Positions 22,310-34,191 of a stretch of 64,000 nucleotides of DNA are shown piece by piece (positions within the stretch are counted from its first letter, which is position 1; every line of letters starts with the position of its first letter). Made by a program: the position numbers and the translations under genes. Below the pieces are notes generated by a model. The model ran no database searches, was not told the origin of the DNA, and saw nothing but the letters and a program-made list of their open reading frames with translations. Source of the DNA: Pomacea canaliculata (lineage: Eukaryota > Mollusca > Gastropoda > Architaenioglossa > Ampullariidae); the NCBI RefSeq assembly GCF_003073045.1, contig NC_037590.1, positions 37,750,751-37,814,750 on the forward strand, read 5' to 3'.

Positions 22310-25300
22310 TGGAAAGATTGCTGGTCAGAAATTTTCAGAAAGGGGCGACGAGGACAACGAAACATTTTCCTCGACCTGAGGAGCTGAAGACTGTTCATTC
22401 GCACCTTCTTCAGAAACAGTTTCCACCTCGTTAGTTCAACCCCTGTCTGACCTCAGTGGGAGAGGTCAATGGCACACACTTTTCAGCTGCCATCAGAGGC
22501 AACATCAATAAACAAACTTTAACAAAATACATTGCCTTTTTCAAAACTGCGATGGTCAAAGATTAATAATTCTGGGAAACTCGGTTACTTATTGGTCACA
22601 CTCGTCGACGATAATCAAATCTCTTATTCGTGTCTGTGAGTCCTTTTATTGAACAGGCTCAAGCGCTGATTGGTCAATCGATCTCGTTTCCGTTTTTAAT
22701 CGGAATAAAAATTAAACCTGACCTTTCTGATGCTGTTGAGAGTTATCGCTGGTGTTTGTCTAGACTGGCAGGTCGTCTTCGATCAGAGGTCTGTTTGAAT
22801 CTTGTCAATTGATAGCCTGCCACACAGACCCTGAACGCTATATCATGATCAGATTTTGAAAGATGAAGTACAAACAAATCCTGCTCTTCAGAAAAATAAT
22901 CAATTGAAAGAAATTAAGTGTAGAATGTCAGTGCTCTTCTCTTATTCAATTTAAACAGGGGATTAACATTAACAATAACGCATTGCATGTGACACAAGGG
23001 AGACAACTTCAAGTACACTTGGTTGCATTAATTTAAAAAAACTGAGATTTTCTGAGCATTTAGTGTTTCAGGAACACTACTGATGGGTCCGGCATAGGTT
23101 AGAGTTCATGTTGATGGTTTCATTTTGTTTTCTTTAGTCGTTACAATTTTTTTTTAAACGAAACTTCTAACTTTATTCAAATTGTCAGTGACAGGTCGCA
23201 CATATTTTAACCGCCATTTGACAATGAATTAACCCTCCACAATATCAGCACAGGTTGGTGCATCCTCTGATCACGAGGTGGGGGATCGTTGGGACATTGC
23301 TGTACTTTGTGGTATTTGCTGCATCATGGTGTTTGGTCAGCTGCAGAATTAAAGCTCGGGTGCATGAAGAGCGAAAGTATGGCTTAACCTTTTCACACTT
23401 TCCCACTTAAACTATCTCAACGCATATTTGATCAGCGAAACTAATGGTGTTGTCTCAGGAAAAATTACGCGCATGCGCAGTCACATACCCTCTCAAACAT
23501 TTCGGTGTTTTTGTTTACGAGTTTACTGTTGATATTACACACACACCAAGTATTTTGTGAGGGTGGTGCTCATCTCCTCTCCCTCGGTATTCTATCTTTT
23601 ACTCTCTAAGGAGTTGCTTACTCTTTCACAGCTGGGGCAGGAAGTTGCGTCACACGGGTACAAAGAATGTGGACCGGGTAAGGCCCCGTTGCTCTAACCA
23701 CTGGGGGCCACATTCACCGGTTGTGTGCAGTTTCCCCAGCACCTTTTGTAGCTTTTATTCATGAGTTAATGCATTGGAGTGTCGTCTCGGACGGATGCAC
23801 ATTCATACATTTGCGCTTCAGAAGCATAGTGCAACCCAGTCTTTGAGTTTTACACTTAAAGCAGAGAGCTTTATGTCTTCATATTTTGTTCTTCGTCATC
23901 TCCGAATGGTTCAGCTAACGGGGATTTGATTGATATTCGATAAAAGCTTTTCCGTGCACCTTCTCTTCGCCATGAGAGCCTGTGGAAAGAATCCTCTTGT
24001 GAGGAAAAAAAGACGATCTGAAAATGCATATGTTAGTGTGCGTGCACGCACGAGAACGTGTTTGTAAAAACATTTATCTTCAAGACACCATACAGTTTGC
24101 TGAACCTTGCTGAGTACATCTGGGTCAGCTTAGCCCACTTATGTCTCCAGACCTGCAGCTGACCAAATACCCAGCAGCTCTACCCGTTCCCCACCCCGTG
24201 ATCGGTGTTTGGACGATGGCCAGGCTAATGAATCAATAATTGTGTGTGTGTGTGTGGATGAATGACAGAAGGAGTTTGTCATAGAGAAAGTGAGAGTGCA
24301 TGTGTCGGAGGAAGAGAGAGAGAGAGAAGGAAAGTGTAAGATGAGGGAGAGTAAGATAGAGATAGAGAGAAACATGATGTCTAATAACCGAGCTGCCACA
24401 CGCTTGTGTTGAAGAAGGTAAATAACTCATCATCAACAGTTATCTCCCTGGAAGAGGACATGAGATCCACTCATTAGCTCTAACCGTGAATACAGCAAGT
24501 GTACTTTGAGTTGTCTCTAGTGATATTGCCGAGTGCACCTTTATTAATGGGTATATCTCCTTTCTACCCTCCATTCAGGGGTGAATACCTGTAACATGCG
24601 ACACTTCCAGGACAGAAATCATCCGGGCGGCAAATGTAACCCAAAAGTGTGAGGGACAAAACCTCACCCAGTTTCACTCCTTTCACCACAGCCAGGTATC
24701 TTCTTGATCTCTGTATATTTCTGAGGCCTTTAGTGTAACCAGCATATTGAAAGCCTTTCACGCAGACTACGTCACACATGAGTTGCATCACGTGGTAAAA
24801 TCACTTCAAGAAGAACGAAAAAGGGAGTGTGGAACACATCGCATGTCACAGCCCTCGTTTCATGGCTCGGTTCAATGCTCTTTATAGTCTGTGAAAGTAT
24901 GGTGGAAGAGACTTCGCTGATGCTGTAGAAGTTTTTTTTATCACAATATGATAGTTGATGTACTGTACTCTTGCCTAGTCATCGCCTGGCAGTGATGTCA
25001 CAGTTCACTGATTTGTACTTGGAAGATATTTAGTGGCTATTTTTTTTTCCTTTCTTTCTTCAAGGCCCTTATTCGGTCACATAGATATAGGATCATGTGT
25101 GACACAGAGTTGTTTCCATAGAACCTTCTCGGCTGCTGAAAGTAGTAGGTATTTGTTTTGTTTTAGTGAGTTGTTGTTGCTGTCAATGTTGTTGTTGATT
25201 TTCGATGGGAAAGTGCTTGCACCTCGAGGTGATTTCGTACTGTGGGGGATGAGGGTCTTGGAGGGAATGTGGGTATATGGGAGGGAGGGGTTAGGGAGGT

Positions 25301-25959
25301 GTGGGAGGTTCTTCTCTCTCCTGGTGATATAGTCGTCCCAGTGATATACCTGTATATATAAGTTGTCTTTAAAGTGTCCAATTTCTCTATTTTTATGTTA
25401 CAGTCGAACTTAATGTAAAAAATCGGAACCTAGTTCTCACCAGCATTGTAAGTGATAAATTATTTTGAAAACATGTGGAATGTTTATTTTGTCAAACTGA
25501 TTTTTTTTTTGTAAGGAAAGGTTTTTAGTTCACTGCCAGATCCCAATTACAAATCAATTAGTCCTGACAAAGAGTTTTGACCTTTTCCTTGACTGACTTT
25601 GCTCAATAAATTAACAGCAAGTAGTTTTCCTTAAAATGTCATTTTTTTTCCTTAAAAGTTCTCACAGATCGATTATCGATTACCTTTTGACTAAAGAATG
25701 CAATAGGAAGAAGGAAATACGCGGGAAAGATTAATAGAGACCTTGATATTGTTTTACTGGGAAGGTCGCACTGGTACAGAGGTTCTGACAAAATGTTGAC
25801 CTTTTCAGTTCAAATGAGTTTCTCAGGAAGCAATAACTCATGACTTGTCTCGGAGACTGGAATTCCCACTGAAATTCCTCTAAAGAACAGGGGGTGGCGG
25901 AAAACTCCGGACTTTGCCTGCTCACGATTGTGTGGAGAGAAGCAGGAAAGTTTAGCAAG
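22310..25959. other. non-coding interval
   Basis: AT-rich with a GT microsatellite (24241-24256) and a GA-rich tract (24310-24370). A minus-strand frame at 24564-24791 (Cys and Arg/Lys-rich) has possible but unpaired splice sites and was left uncalled. A tRNA-like inverted patch at 23665-23735 is too weak to call. Confidence 0.4.
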
Positions 25960-26545
25960 ACTGTTCCAGAATCGACCCCCCATGAGTGTGGATAGTTCTT
26001 CACAATTTATGCTAATAGTTTTGTATCTATGGTTTTTATTGGTCGAAAGAAACAAGTACAAGGAGACCAGTCATCTGTTTAGTTCACAGCAACCAACAGG
26101 AAAGGCTGACATTGGTTAAACGAAATGTCTTCCTTGTGCTTTGAAATGTCTGTAAGTCATTGTCCTCTTGTCTAAACTCAGAAGAATATTCACAGAGACA
26201 ACAAGAACAGAAAGAAGGCTTACAGGACAAGGAAGTTCACGAGGTTTATTTCTCTCTGAACACTGCAGTCTTCAAAATCGACCCCAGGTCGTGTGGCCCT
26301 TTTTTCATAATTTATTTTAATATTTTTTTGCATTTATAGTTTCTATCAATCCATTCAGAAATACGTGCAAGCCTTCCACCAGGAGACCAGTCTTCCATTT
26401 ATTGCACAGCAACCATAGGAAAGGATTAAATAAAACGGTTTTTTTCATGCTTTGAAAAGTAGTAAGTCATTGTCCTCTCAGAAAAGTATTCACAGGGAAC
26501 CAATAACTGAAATAAGGCTACAGAACAGGGAAGTGCACAAGGTGA
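25960..26545 (+). repeat. ~285-bp imperfect tandem duplication
   Basis: Unit 1 (about 25960-26245) and unit 2 (about 26265-26545) share ordered blocks: AAATCGACCCC or GAATCGACCCC, TTTATAGTTTCTAT-like, AGGAGACCAGTC, CACAGCAACCA, GTAAGTCATTGTCCTCT, AGTATTCACAG and GGAAGT(T/G)CAC. They differ by many substitutions and small indels, so the duplication is not recent. No coding sequence is conserved between the units. Confidence 0.75.
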
Positions 26546-26753
26546 ACATGCAGTGTGAACAATCCGCCCACAGTATCCTCTCAAAAAAGACAGTACAATA
26601 AAAAGGTTCAGAAGGTTCTCTCCTTCCTAAACATAAAGGTTTTTCTTTATTTTTTTTCGTCCAGGCGGCACGCTACTTACTTTTCATTGGATTGCTGCGC
26701 TCAGGGTCTCTCATAAAAGAAGCTTTTATTTGGAGCCTGTTGTCACTGCTGGG

Positions 26754-26783
26754 TTTAGGGGCTAGGGCTAGGGCTAGGGCTGG
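26754..26783 (+). repeat. Short GGGCTA repeat
   Basis: Four to five units of GGGCTA/GGGTTTA type. Too short and too internal to be a telomere; a minor simple repeat. Confidence 0.7.
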
Positions 26784-28106
26784 GGTAAGGTGGAGGAATC
26801 AATGGCTTCCCTCCCCGAGATGTCAACAAGTTCGGCTTGTTTACCACCCCACTTCATGATCCCCCCGGAGACTGATTGTGGAGACTTCTTTGGTGCATGC
26901 GCAACTGGAGAAGGGTAGACGAGGGTAGAAGGGTGGGTTGACGGACGGGGACGGGTGTGGGGGAGGTAGGTGGTTAGGTTGGACGAAAGTTCTGGTGCCT
27001 ATTCTCACCCTACACACTAATAACTTGTCGTTTGGCACATTATGCAATGCTGCAGCTTTCTAAGAGTTATCATTTGAGCAGTCTTCAGCACACTGACAGA
27101 CAAATAGGATCACACACTGTTCTCCAACATATACATGCACGCAGACATACAGATATAAGAACATGCTTCCTACGACTTCTTTAAAAGAAAAAAAAAAGGA
27201 AGGAAGCCATTTACTGAACTATCTCGATCAGGATAGATTGATAGACAGAGAGTAGAAGGAGAAAGTCGAAAATCAGAGAATCAGACAAACCTTAACGATT
27301 CTAACTAATAACAAAAGAATGAGTAAACAAAACAGGTAACTGTATTCAAACCATTTATTCAAAACGCAGCTTTTTATGGAAATATTAAGTCATGGACAAA
27401 ATATTCATGGTGTGAACTACGGTGTTCCGACATTTGTGTGTAGAACTGTGGGTCGCTAAGTGTAGCTGCCACATGTCGGGGCTTGTGGAGACCAGACCTG
27501 CTGTCAACGGGGTCAAGGGCGAGACTTGCAGCAAGAATACGCGGAACATATATTCTTGGTTTACCTGCACACTCTACTTGTTCTCCTCCTGTAGAGGTCG
27601 TGACGGACACCAACGGCTGCAATCAATTGCGACTTCAGTGCCAGAGATTACCTCAGTGGGAGGCAATGGGTAGTCTCCCTTAGAATAACTGTTTATCGTG
27701 TCTCTCTCTCCAGAAATATCACAAAAGCTACGGTGTCAAAGACTCAGTCTGCTTTTCTCCTATCGCCGCCATCTCTTCGTGTTGTGTCTGATATTCTATC
27801 CCAAACTTAAGGTACTTCGAACTGCCTCAACGTTTTGTTACAAGATGGCTGACTAGTCTGAGGGGAAGTTGGGGCTAGAGAGTCGTCTGCTGCGTTTCAA
27901 GTTTCGTCGACTGTATTTCCCTTACAGTTGCATTTCACACACCGTCTGACACATCTCAAATTCTGTATTTTTCGGATCGTCTCATATTTGAAGAGTGGTC
28001 TGCTCAAAGTGTCACACGAGCAGGTCACGAAATCACGTTACAGAAGAGATACTCTTTGTTTTTACTCTCAGAAACCTGCTATAAGCCAAGTTAGAAGAGA
28101 GAGAAT

Positions 28107-29697
28107 TCACACATTGTCTACATATTGCCTGCCATGTCTCCGGATCATCATATGTACGCTACTGTTTCTATGGCAACAGTAGGATGGACGGGTAGACGCG
28201 GGGTGGGACTGGTCGTGCGCGCGCAGCGTCCGTTCAAAGTCCTGTAAGACACGAGCGACCTCTGTGTTCAGACTGCGAACACTTCCTGCCAATGAAGCGG
28301 AAGGAGTGTAATCCGGGACTGGGGTGGGCAGACAACTTGGTTCTGTCTTTCGGGAGTTGTTTTGGACCAGAAGGTGTGATGCAGGTGCATGAAGTAAATC
28401 TACTATGGGGTCTGTTCCCTCCCTCCGAGCTCTGGCTGAGTCCGACTTGATACAATGAGTAGGAGGATAACACTGTTCCTCCCAATCCCTTCTGTCTGCT
28501 TTGTTATTCTTGGCTTGAGTCCTGTCGTCATAGTGTAGATACACGCCGCTGTCGTAGCCATCTCCAGTTCCCTTTGTAACATCATCATCAGCATCAGCAG
28601 CAAGCTCTCTCCCCTCGTTTGCATCAGGTGTTCGTGTGGATGCCGCGTAAGGTGCTGAAAAATATCCAAACTTCCAGTTGGAGTACAAGTCACCTGAGAA
28701 TTGAGTGGTACCTTCCAGCTTTTCTCGTCTCTCTGCTCCCGTCCTGCCTTCTGTGTATCACCAGTCCATAGGCGTCCACGACTGTTTCTGGTGGACTATC
28801 CACATTCAGAAACTCCTCCGTGTATGTCTTCTTTCCTGCAGTCAGGTGAGCAAGTGACCAAGGTCTTGGTTTGTGATTGCCTTGGTTCCTACAGAATATG
28901 GAGTCCGATTACTGGTCAGATGAGGATCGCTAGATGAAAGACGAATTTTCGGAGGATGCTTTCGACTTCTGGTGGGAGTCTGTTGCGCAGACACGCTGAC
29001 TATTTCCGACCCGCTGTCGTCAAAGTCGTTTTGATGTCCATCAATGTTGTGGCTTGGGTTGTGGTTCTGGAAAAAGATTTAGTAAAAGACTAAAAATTAG
29101 AATATTGTCAGCTGTTATTCCAGACTATTCAATTATATATCGCGCACTTCCTGAGCTCGTCTTTGACTTTTTGACTTAAAACTTAATTAGTTTAAACAAT
29201 TTTATGCATGAAAAGTAAAATATTTCAGATGATATCCACCTGTCGCCTCACCTGCCAGTCGGAAAACATCCCTCCATCGTATGAAATGTCGGACTTCACT
29301 TGTTTCTATACTCCTTTGTGAACCTGAACCTGAAGAGAGATGACAGTTTTGAAACTATAATACTCAAAGCACTTGACAAGCTTACTGAATTAGGATTAGG
29401 TATTTACATAATTTGTGTAGATGTATACATAAATAAGTATTCATGCCTAAACTGTCCTTTCTTTCAAGTAACTTAAAAAAAACTTGTGCATGCTAACCAA
29501 CTATTCTGTATTTAAGTTCTTTTTATAAACTTCTGTCTATAGACTGGCAATGTTATTAAAAGACAAAAGATGCTACCTGAATGAGGAAAGCTAGCAGGCG
29601 GTCTCGTCAAATTTCGCCGAGTCTGACGAGGAGACGACACTTGGATTGGTCCCTCAGGTCCAGAGAAAAATTCTCCCAAAACATCTCTGTGGCCGTT
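28107..29697 (-). CDS. Exons 10-13: polar C-terminal region of the GBD/FH3 protein
   Basis: Exon 10 (29697-29577) and exon 11 (29329-29252) join in phase 1 and read through GHRDVLGEFFSGPEGPI and RHFIRWRDVFRLAG. Exon 12 (29066-28913; reads GSEIVSVSAQQTP) starts in a frame one base out from exon 11, then joins exon 13 (from 28835; KKTYTEEFLNVDSPPETVVD, AYGLVIHRRQDGS) in phase 1. Within exon 13 the frame shifts by one near 28695, and the open frame then runs to 28107 with SLNTEVARVLQDFERTL near the end. No known domain was recognised. Either minor exons were missed or there are two indels. The true C-terminus is uncertain. Confidence 0.55.
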
Positions 29698-30130
29698 CTG
29701 CAATGAGTGTGATATGAGTCGCTTGTATCCAAAGATGAGTTTTAATCAAGTCTTAGTACCAAGCGTTGCACTACCATTAAAATAATTGTAATATCAAAAC
29801 ATATTAATCAACAACAACCTCCACCACAAACTTTGTCTACTTGTGTCTAGGTACAACACTGTGTCTGTACATCAAGGTACACGTTCCAAGATAAAGGTGA
29901 GCACAACTTGTACACGAGTTTAAAATATACTACTAGAGACAATACTACTACATATCTACTATTACAGAAAATATTTGATCTTACATTTGTACTACTATAT
30001 AACTGACTCAAACTTAATTAGGTGCAAGCTGTTAGCAAAAAAAAAAAGAAGAAAAAAAAACCAACAGCAACAAACAAACAAGAACGAAACAAAAACAAAA
30101 CAAAAAAAACACAAAAAAACAAAACCGAGC

Positions 30131-30183
<53 letters not shown>

Positions 30184-33100
30184 AGTAAACATGTTAGTGT
30201 CAATTCTACAGTCAACATTTGTTGCTGGTCTCTAATAAACAAGACTAAAGTAGTCTGCAATCTCCACAGCATTTTCTCCTGGTCTATAAGAAAAAAGAAC
30301 AAAGACTAGAGTGTTTATTGCTGATTATAGTAAAGAGGATTTATGTAGTATACATATTTTTTCCTTGTTTGTAATAAAGTCTATAAAAAATAAAGTCTTC
30401 AGAGTAAACATTTTACTTACTTTCAGACGTGTCAGCAAACTGTCGACCTGCAAATAGAAACAACAGAGAGACAAGTACTAACAGGTACAGTGGGTTTTCA
30501 ATTGTGTATTTTACAAGTACTATTTCTACAAATTTTTTCACAACAAAAATGTCGTCTGTCTTAAAAAGTATAAACACAAAAATTATGTTTGTCAACATAC
30601 ACAAAAGTTTGTATGTATAATAGAGCAACTCTAATGTTAAGTTTTCATAAAACTTCGTCAAACACTCAGTAGACGCTCTACATTTAAATGTTTTACCTTC
30701 CTAATCGCAGAATGAATCGAAAGACTTATTTTTTTTTATGAAATCAGTTTACTCCAGAATGTATCTGTTGCTGAAGATTTCAGTAGACAAGAAGGTCTAA
30801 AGATTGAATGATCGACCCTTCTACAGGTGAGCGGGTGTGTGTCTGAAGTCGGAGGAGAAGAAAAGTCCAGCCTTACATCAATGTACCGCCGGTTCCATTC
30901 TTGTATCTCCCTCTTCAGGTCGTCAAACTCCAGGCCATCGCCCTGGGCGCACTGCAGTAAAAACCATAATGTGCAGTGCTCACCATCAATAACAACCATA
31001 ACAACCAACAAATATCACTGTGGTGATAAACCCTGGAGGTCGCCTAATGTTTGCATTCCCTACTCATAACCAAAAACATCAGTGAGCTGCACAGCAGTTT
31101 CCTATTTTAAATACTTCTACGCATTAAAATTATGATTTCAAGCAGTTAAATATTCAGTTAAACACACCTTGTAGTTTGTTACCTACTTGACTCCGAGGAT
31201 CTTGTTATAATTATTAAGTATGAATTCCTTTGACTCGCTATCCGGATCCATGACACCTGTTCTAACTTTATTTACGGGTTGATGGTGAAAGTGCACGAAG
31301 GTATTTCTTGAGTTTAAATTTGTCAACAGGTAAACCATTGCTTATCCTCTCTTTGTGTAGATAACAGTGCTAGAGATTTCAGGTCATGCATCTGCGTTAT
31401 CTAAATAGTTATCTAGGTTATCATTTAGGAAGCGCAGATAGTGACATTTCCTTACACCTCTAAAGATTAGAGCTGTGTAGGTGTGAAGTGGGATTGTTTT
31501 ATAAAACAGATGATACTTTTAAAATTAAAATCTGATTATACACTCGTAATGAGGATGCCATTACTCCATTAACACACACCTGAGACAGCAGTTTAAGATC
31601 AAGGCCAGCCGAAATAATTTCCTGTTGCAGGTAAACTCGCCAGGTGGCGCTCGGGCAGACGGCAAGAAGGGTGTTGAACATCTTCATACACGACACCTGC
31701 AAAAGTACACAGCTTCTCGAAACTTCTTAAACAACAACAACTGCAATGTGCGCAGTTTCCTCGCATCAGCGACATCGCCGTGTGCACAATGCTCCCTTCA
31801 CTCCTTCCTTTCACAGCCTCTCATACATTCCCAAACTCACCTGAAAAAGCACCTGTGACGGACCTTTTGTGTGCAACATGCTGACTAGCATTTTAAAGCG
31901 CACTGACTCTCCTAGCCGCAGTCTCATGATGGTGAAGGCTTCCACTACCTTGTCGGCAGCGTGGCATTCCATCAAGACCAAGGTGAGAATCTATTTGGAC
32001 ACAGAATAACAGTATTAAGTTAGAATTTGAAAGAATTATAATGCATATATTTAACAAGCACACTATCAGATTATATCAAAGATTATTAAAAAAAAGGCAG
32101 CATTGCCATGTCATGTCATGTCATGTCATCCCATTACTTGGCGGTTTGTACCAGGGAAGAGCTGATGACGAGACTCATTTGTAAACTCATGCAATCCGGA
32201 ATGGTCTTGGACCCGCTTGAGTGGACAGCCGGTCAACTCATTCACGTGCAGACCTATACCAGCCGATAAATAATTAAAAAACCTTAAACATATAATTTTT
32301 TAAGACTTCAATCTCATGGTTGCTAAGCCCTCGAATCTCGTGTTACCACGTGCTGGAGGAGATCGCGTGAGACGTAACAGTTGCTGCCAAGTGTGCAAAC
32401 CAAACCATCTGTGGACTTGTAATGGCTTTACCTCCAGGCAGGTGATCCTCGCCTTGCTGTTGGGGCCTGTGACACCCGCTGCGATTCTCTGCAGACCCTC
32501 GACATCCTCCACAAGCTGACTGACAGCATTCTGCACGTGCAGCCAGGCTCACAACTCAACAACTCAAAACAAACTATTAGTTAAACACAAATATTATTAC
32601 AACTAAACATATGTATTATTTCAATTACTCATATTTATCCTAATTTAAACGATTTTTTTTTTATTAAAATCAATTATTTTAATTAAGCCTACTTCTTACC
32701 CAAATTTAATTAAATTCTGAAAAAGTGAGAGTCGACTCGATAGCAGAAACATATCACACAATTATAAGATCACTATAAAGATAACTAACTTCATTATCAA
32801 GTAGAACGTGTAATAAAGAAAGAATTACCTTTAGCCGCAAGGTAAATTTTATGCACAGCAGGCAGTCCCGTTCGTCAGTCTGTTGCATTAAAGAAGAAGG
32901 AATTTTGGAATTTCCTCAAGACATTATAATTAAATTTTATTGCATTTAATTGCACGTTAGTATTCTGTATTTCTTCTTCAGAAAATCTCTCTGTCACTAA
33001 AGGATGATTCACTAATAAAATCACTGATTTTTCATATAGTCACTGACTCATTCACTCACTCACTCACCATGATTCTCTTGTAGTCTTCCAGCTTGGACAT

Positions 33101-34191
33101 AGACCTACCGCTCGAGGGCCGAGACCTACCCGGGGTGCCCGAGTTCTGGAGGTTGCCCAAGAGGCGCAAGAGCAGTCCGAGACCATCGTTGGGGGGTCGC
33201 ACGAAGTCACTGACAAAACTGAAAGCAGTGAAAACAGCTCTTTCAGAAACGAAGAAAGTGTCAGAAATATTTTAATTATTTGCCAACAGTAGCCATCCTT
33301 AGTCAAAGTAACATTAATAGGCGGTACGAATATTTTAAAATTTGCATCAACATTAAGAGGTTGCCATTTCTGGTTTTTATTTCTAAAAGTTTTATACTTT
33401 TATTTTTTATTTTCAGTTGGGACTGGAGGCTAAATGTAACTTTGATATCACGTGTTACATCGTGTGTTTATCCCATCTCCACTTTCGGTACGATAAAAGA
33501 GGTGACCATGGAACCTCAAGCTTTAGACAAGCTTTACAGAAGCCACCACACCAGCTGAAGTCCAAGCGAACACCACCCACACCACTACAACCACCACATC
33601 AACCGTGGAATTTGTCAAACGTTTACTTCAGGTGTCTCACCTGTCGTAGGACACTTTGAGGTCCAGCATCAGTTTTCTGAGGAAATACGAGAGTGGGTTG
33701 ATGCCGTCCTCAGGTCGAGGTCTGGACTTGTCGTCAGGTGAGCTGCGGCTGCCGTGTCGTTGGCACGTGCTGGAGTCGGCAGTGTCCCACACGAACCTCC
33801 GCAGGTACGTGACGTAGTGGCTGACGCTGTAGATGGGCGCTCGCGCGTGCTGCGCAGATATCCCAGCATGCAACGGTGGTTAAACAAAGAGCTGCGCTCA
33901 GTCATCAGATGATCAGACACTTCCCTTTCACACAGATGTTCTAGTACCTCAAGTTAAAACATGACAAAAAAATAATAATTTGTACAAGTCTGTATCCGAG
34001 GGTGGATGCTACGAGATCTGAACCCAGGACAGCCAATCTTCACTGTATTGGTGACAGGCACTAACCGTTGCACCACCGCAAGGTGGAGAAAAGAAAAAAA
34101 TAAAAAGGGGAGAAAAGATCTATGTAAAATAATGTAGTAGGAGACACATTTAGCTCACCTCCTTGAAAACAATCTTCCACTTGTCGTCCAT
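28107..34191 (-). CDS. Formin-type GBD/FH3 domain protein, at least 13 exons; FH2 not found
   Basis: Minus-strand exons with consensus splice sites: 34191-34159, 33849-33641, 33218-33068, 32879-32829, 32530-32432, 31990-31841, 31696-31580, 30951-30877, 30447-30421, 29697-29577, 29329-29252, 29066-28913, and 28835 onward to 28107. Exons 1-9 give about 304 residues that join in perfect phase and show the Rho-GTPase-binding domain followed by the armadillo-like FH3 domain. Such domains let formin-family proteins bind Rho-type GTPases and autoregulate actin assembly at the cell cortex. The C-terminal part is polar and low in order. Neither a proline-rich FH1 nor an FH2 was recognised in the gene or in the ~28 kb to its left. 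It may be a GBD-FH3-only protein like insect Multiple wing hairs, or a formin whose FH2 lies beyond a very long intron. Two frame inconsistencies occur after exon 11 and in exon 13. Confidence 0.8.
30130..30184 (+). repeat. (CAA)18 microsatellite
   Basis: About 18 units of CAA lie in the intron between FH3 exon 9 and exon 10, preceded by an A-rich stretch (30037-30120). It gives poly-Gln/Asn/Leu frames that are not coding. Confidence 0.95.
30421..32879 (-). CDS. Exons 4-9: FH3 (armadillo-like) domain
   Basis: Six exons of 51, 99, 150, 117, 75 and 27 nt, every one a multiple of three and every junction phase 0. Key motifs in order are ERDCLLCIKFTLRLK, NAVSQLVED, SKARITCLEILTLVLMECH, GESVRFKMLVSMLH, CMKMFNTLLAVCPSATWRVY, AGLDLKLL, LEFDDLKREIQEWNRRYIDV and DSLLTRLK. 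These match the helical repeats of formin FH3, including the FK-LV-ML / C-FNTLL / WRVYLQ-E-GL signature. Acceptors and donors are all consensus, for example TTTGCAG|GTC and AAA|GTAAGT. This is the best-supported coding block in the window. Confidence 0.85.
33068..34191 (-). CDS. Exons 1-3: GTPase-binding domain (GBD) of the formin-type protein
   Basis: Exon 1 (34191-34159) starts at an ATG and encodes MDDKWKIVFKE, matching the KW-L-KE start of formin GBDs. It is preceded by CTAG, so it may be internal, with an upstream exon. Exon 2 (33849-33641, after ATCTGCGCAG) holds the YVTYLRRF and PLSYFLRKLMLDLKVSYD helices around a charged disordered loop, and ends in phase 2. Exon 3 (33218-33068) holds FVSDFVRPPNDGLGLLLRLL, the ENKGLDVLV-like segment of FMNL and DAAM formins, then a Ser/Arg-rich loop and LEDYKRIM. 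Its donor is ATG|GTGAGT. Confidence 0.8.
34010..34084 (-). mobile_element. SINE copy 3 (head only)
   Basis: Reversed, it reads GGTGGTGCAACGGTTAGTGC, then CTGTCACCAATACAGTGAAG, then ATTGGCTGTCCTGGGTTCAG. This is the A- and B-box head of the same SINE family as at 2.3 and 13.3 kb. It sits in the intron between exons 1 and 2 of the GBD/FH3 gene, in the same orientation as the gene, and its body is truncated. Confidence 0.75.

Noticed and set aside
23665..23735. tRNA-like inverted segment (CCCAGTGGTTAGAGC on minus strand)
   Set aside because: Only an A-box-like piece is visible; no B box at the right distance and no acceptor pairing.
24564..24791. Cys- and Arg-containing minus-strand frame as an exon
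   Set aside because: Possible donor sites exist, but no matching acceptor or homologous family was recognised.
26754..26783. GGGCTA repeat as interstitial telomere
   Set aside because: Only a few units, and not the TTAGGG motif of metazoan telomeres.
28234..28693. Other minus-strand frames over exon 13 of the GBD/FH3 gene
   Set aside because: Alternative-frame shadows. The frame ending at 28107 is longer and continuous with coding-like text.
29975..30309. Poly-Gln/Asn/Leu/Cys open frames
   Set aside because: Produced by the A-rich stretch and (CAA)18 microsatellite inside an intron of the GBD/FH3 gene.
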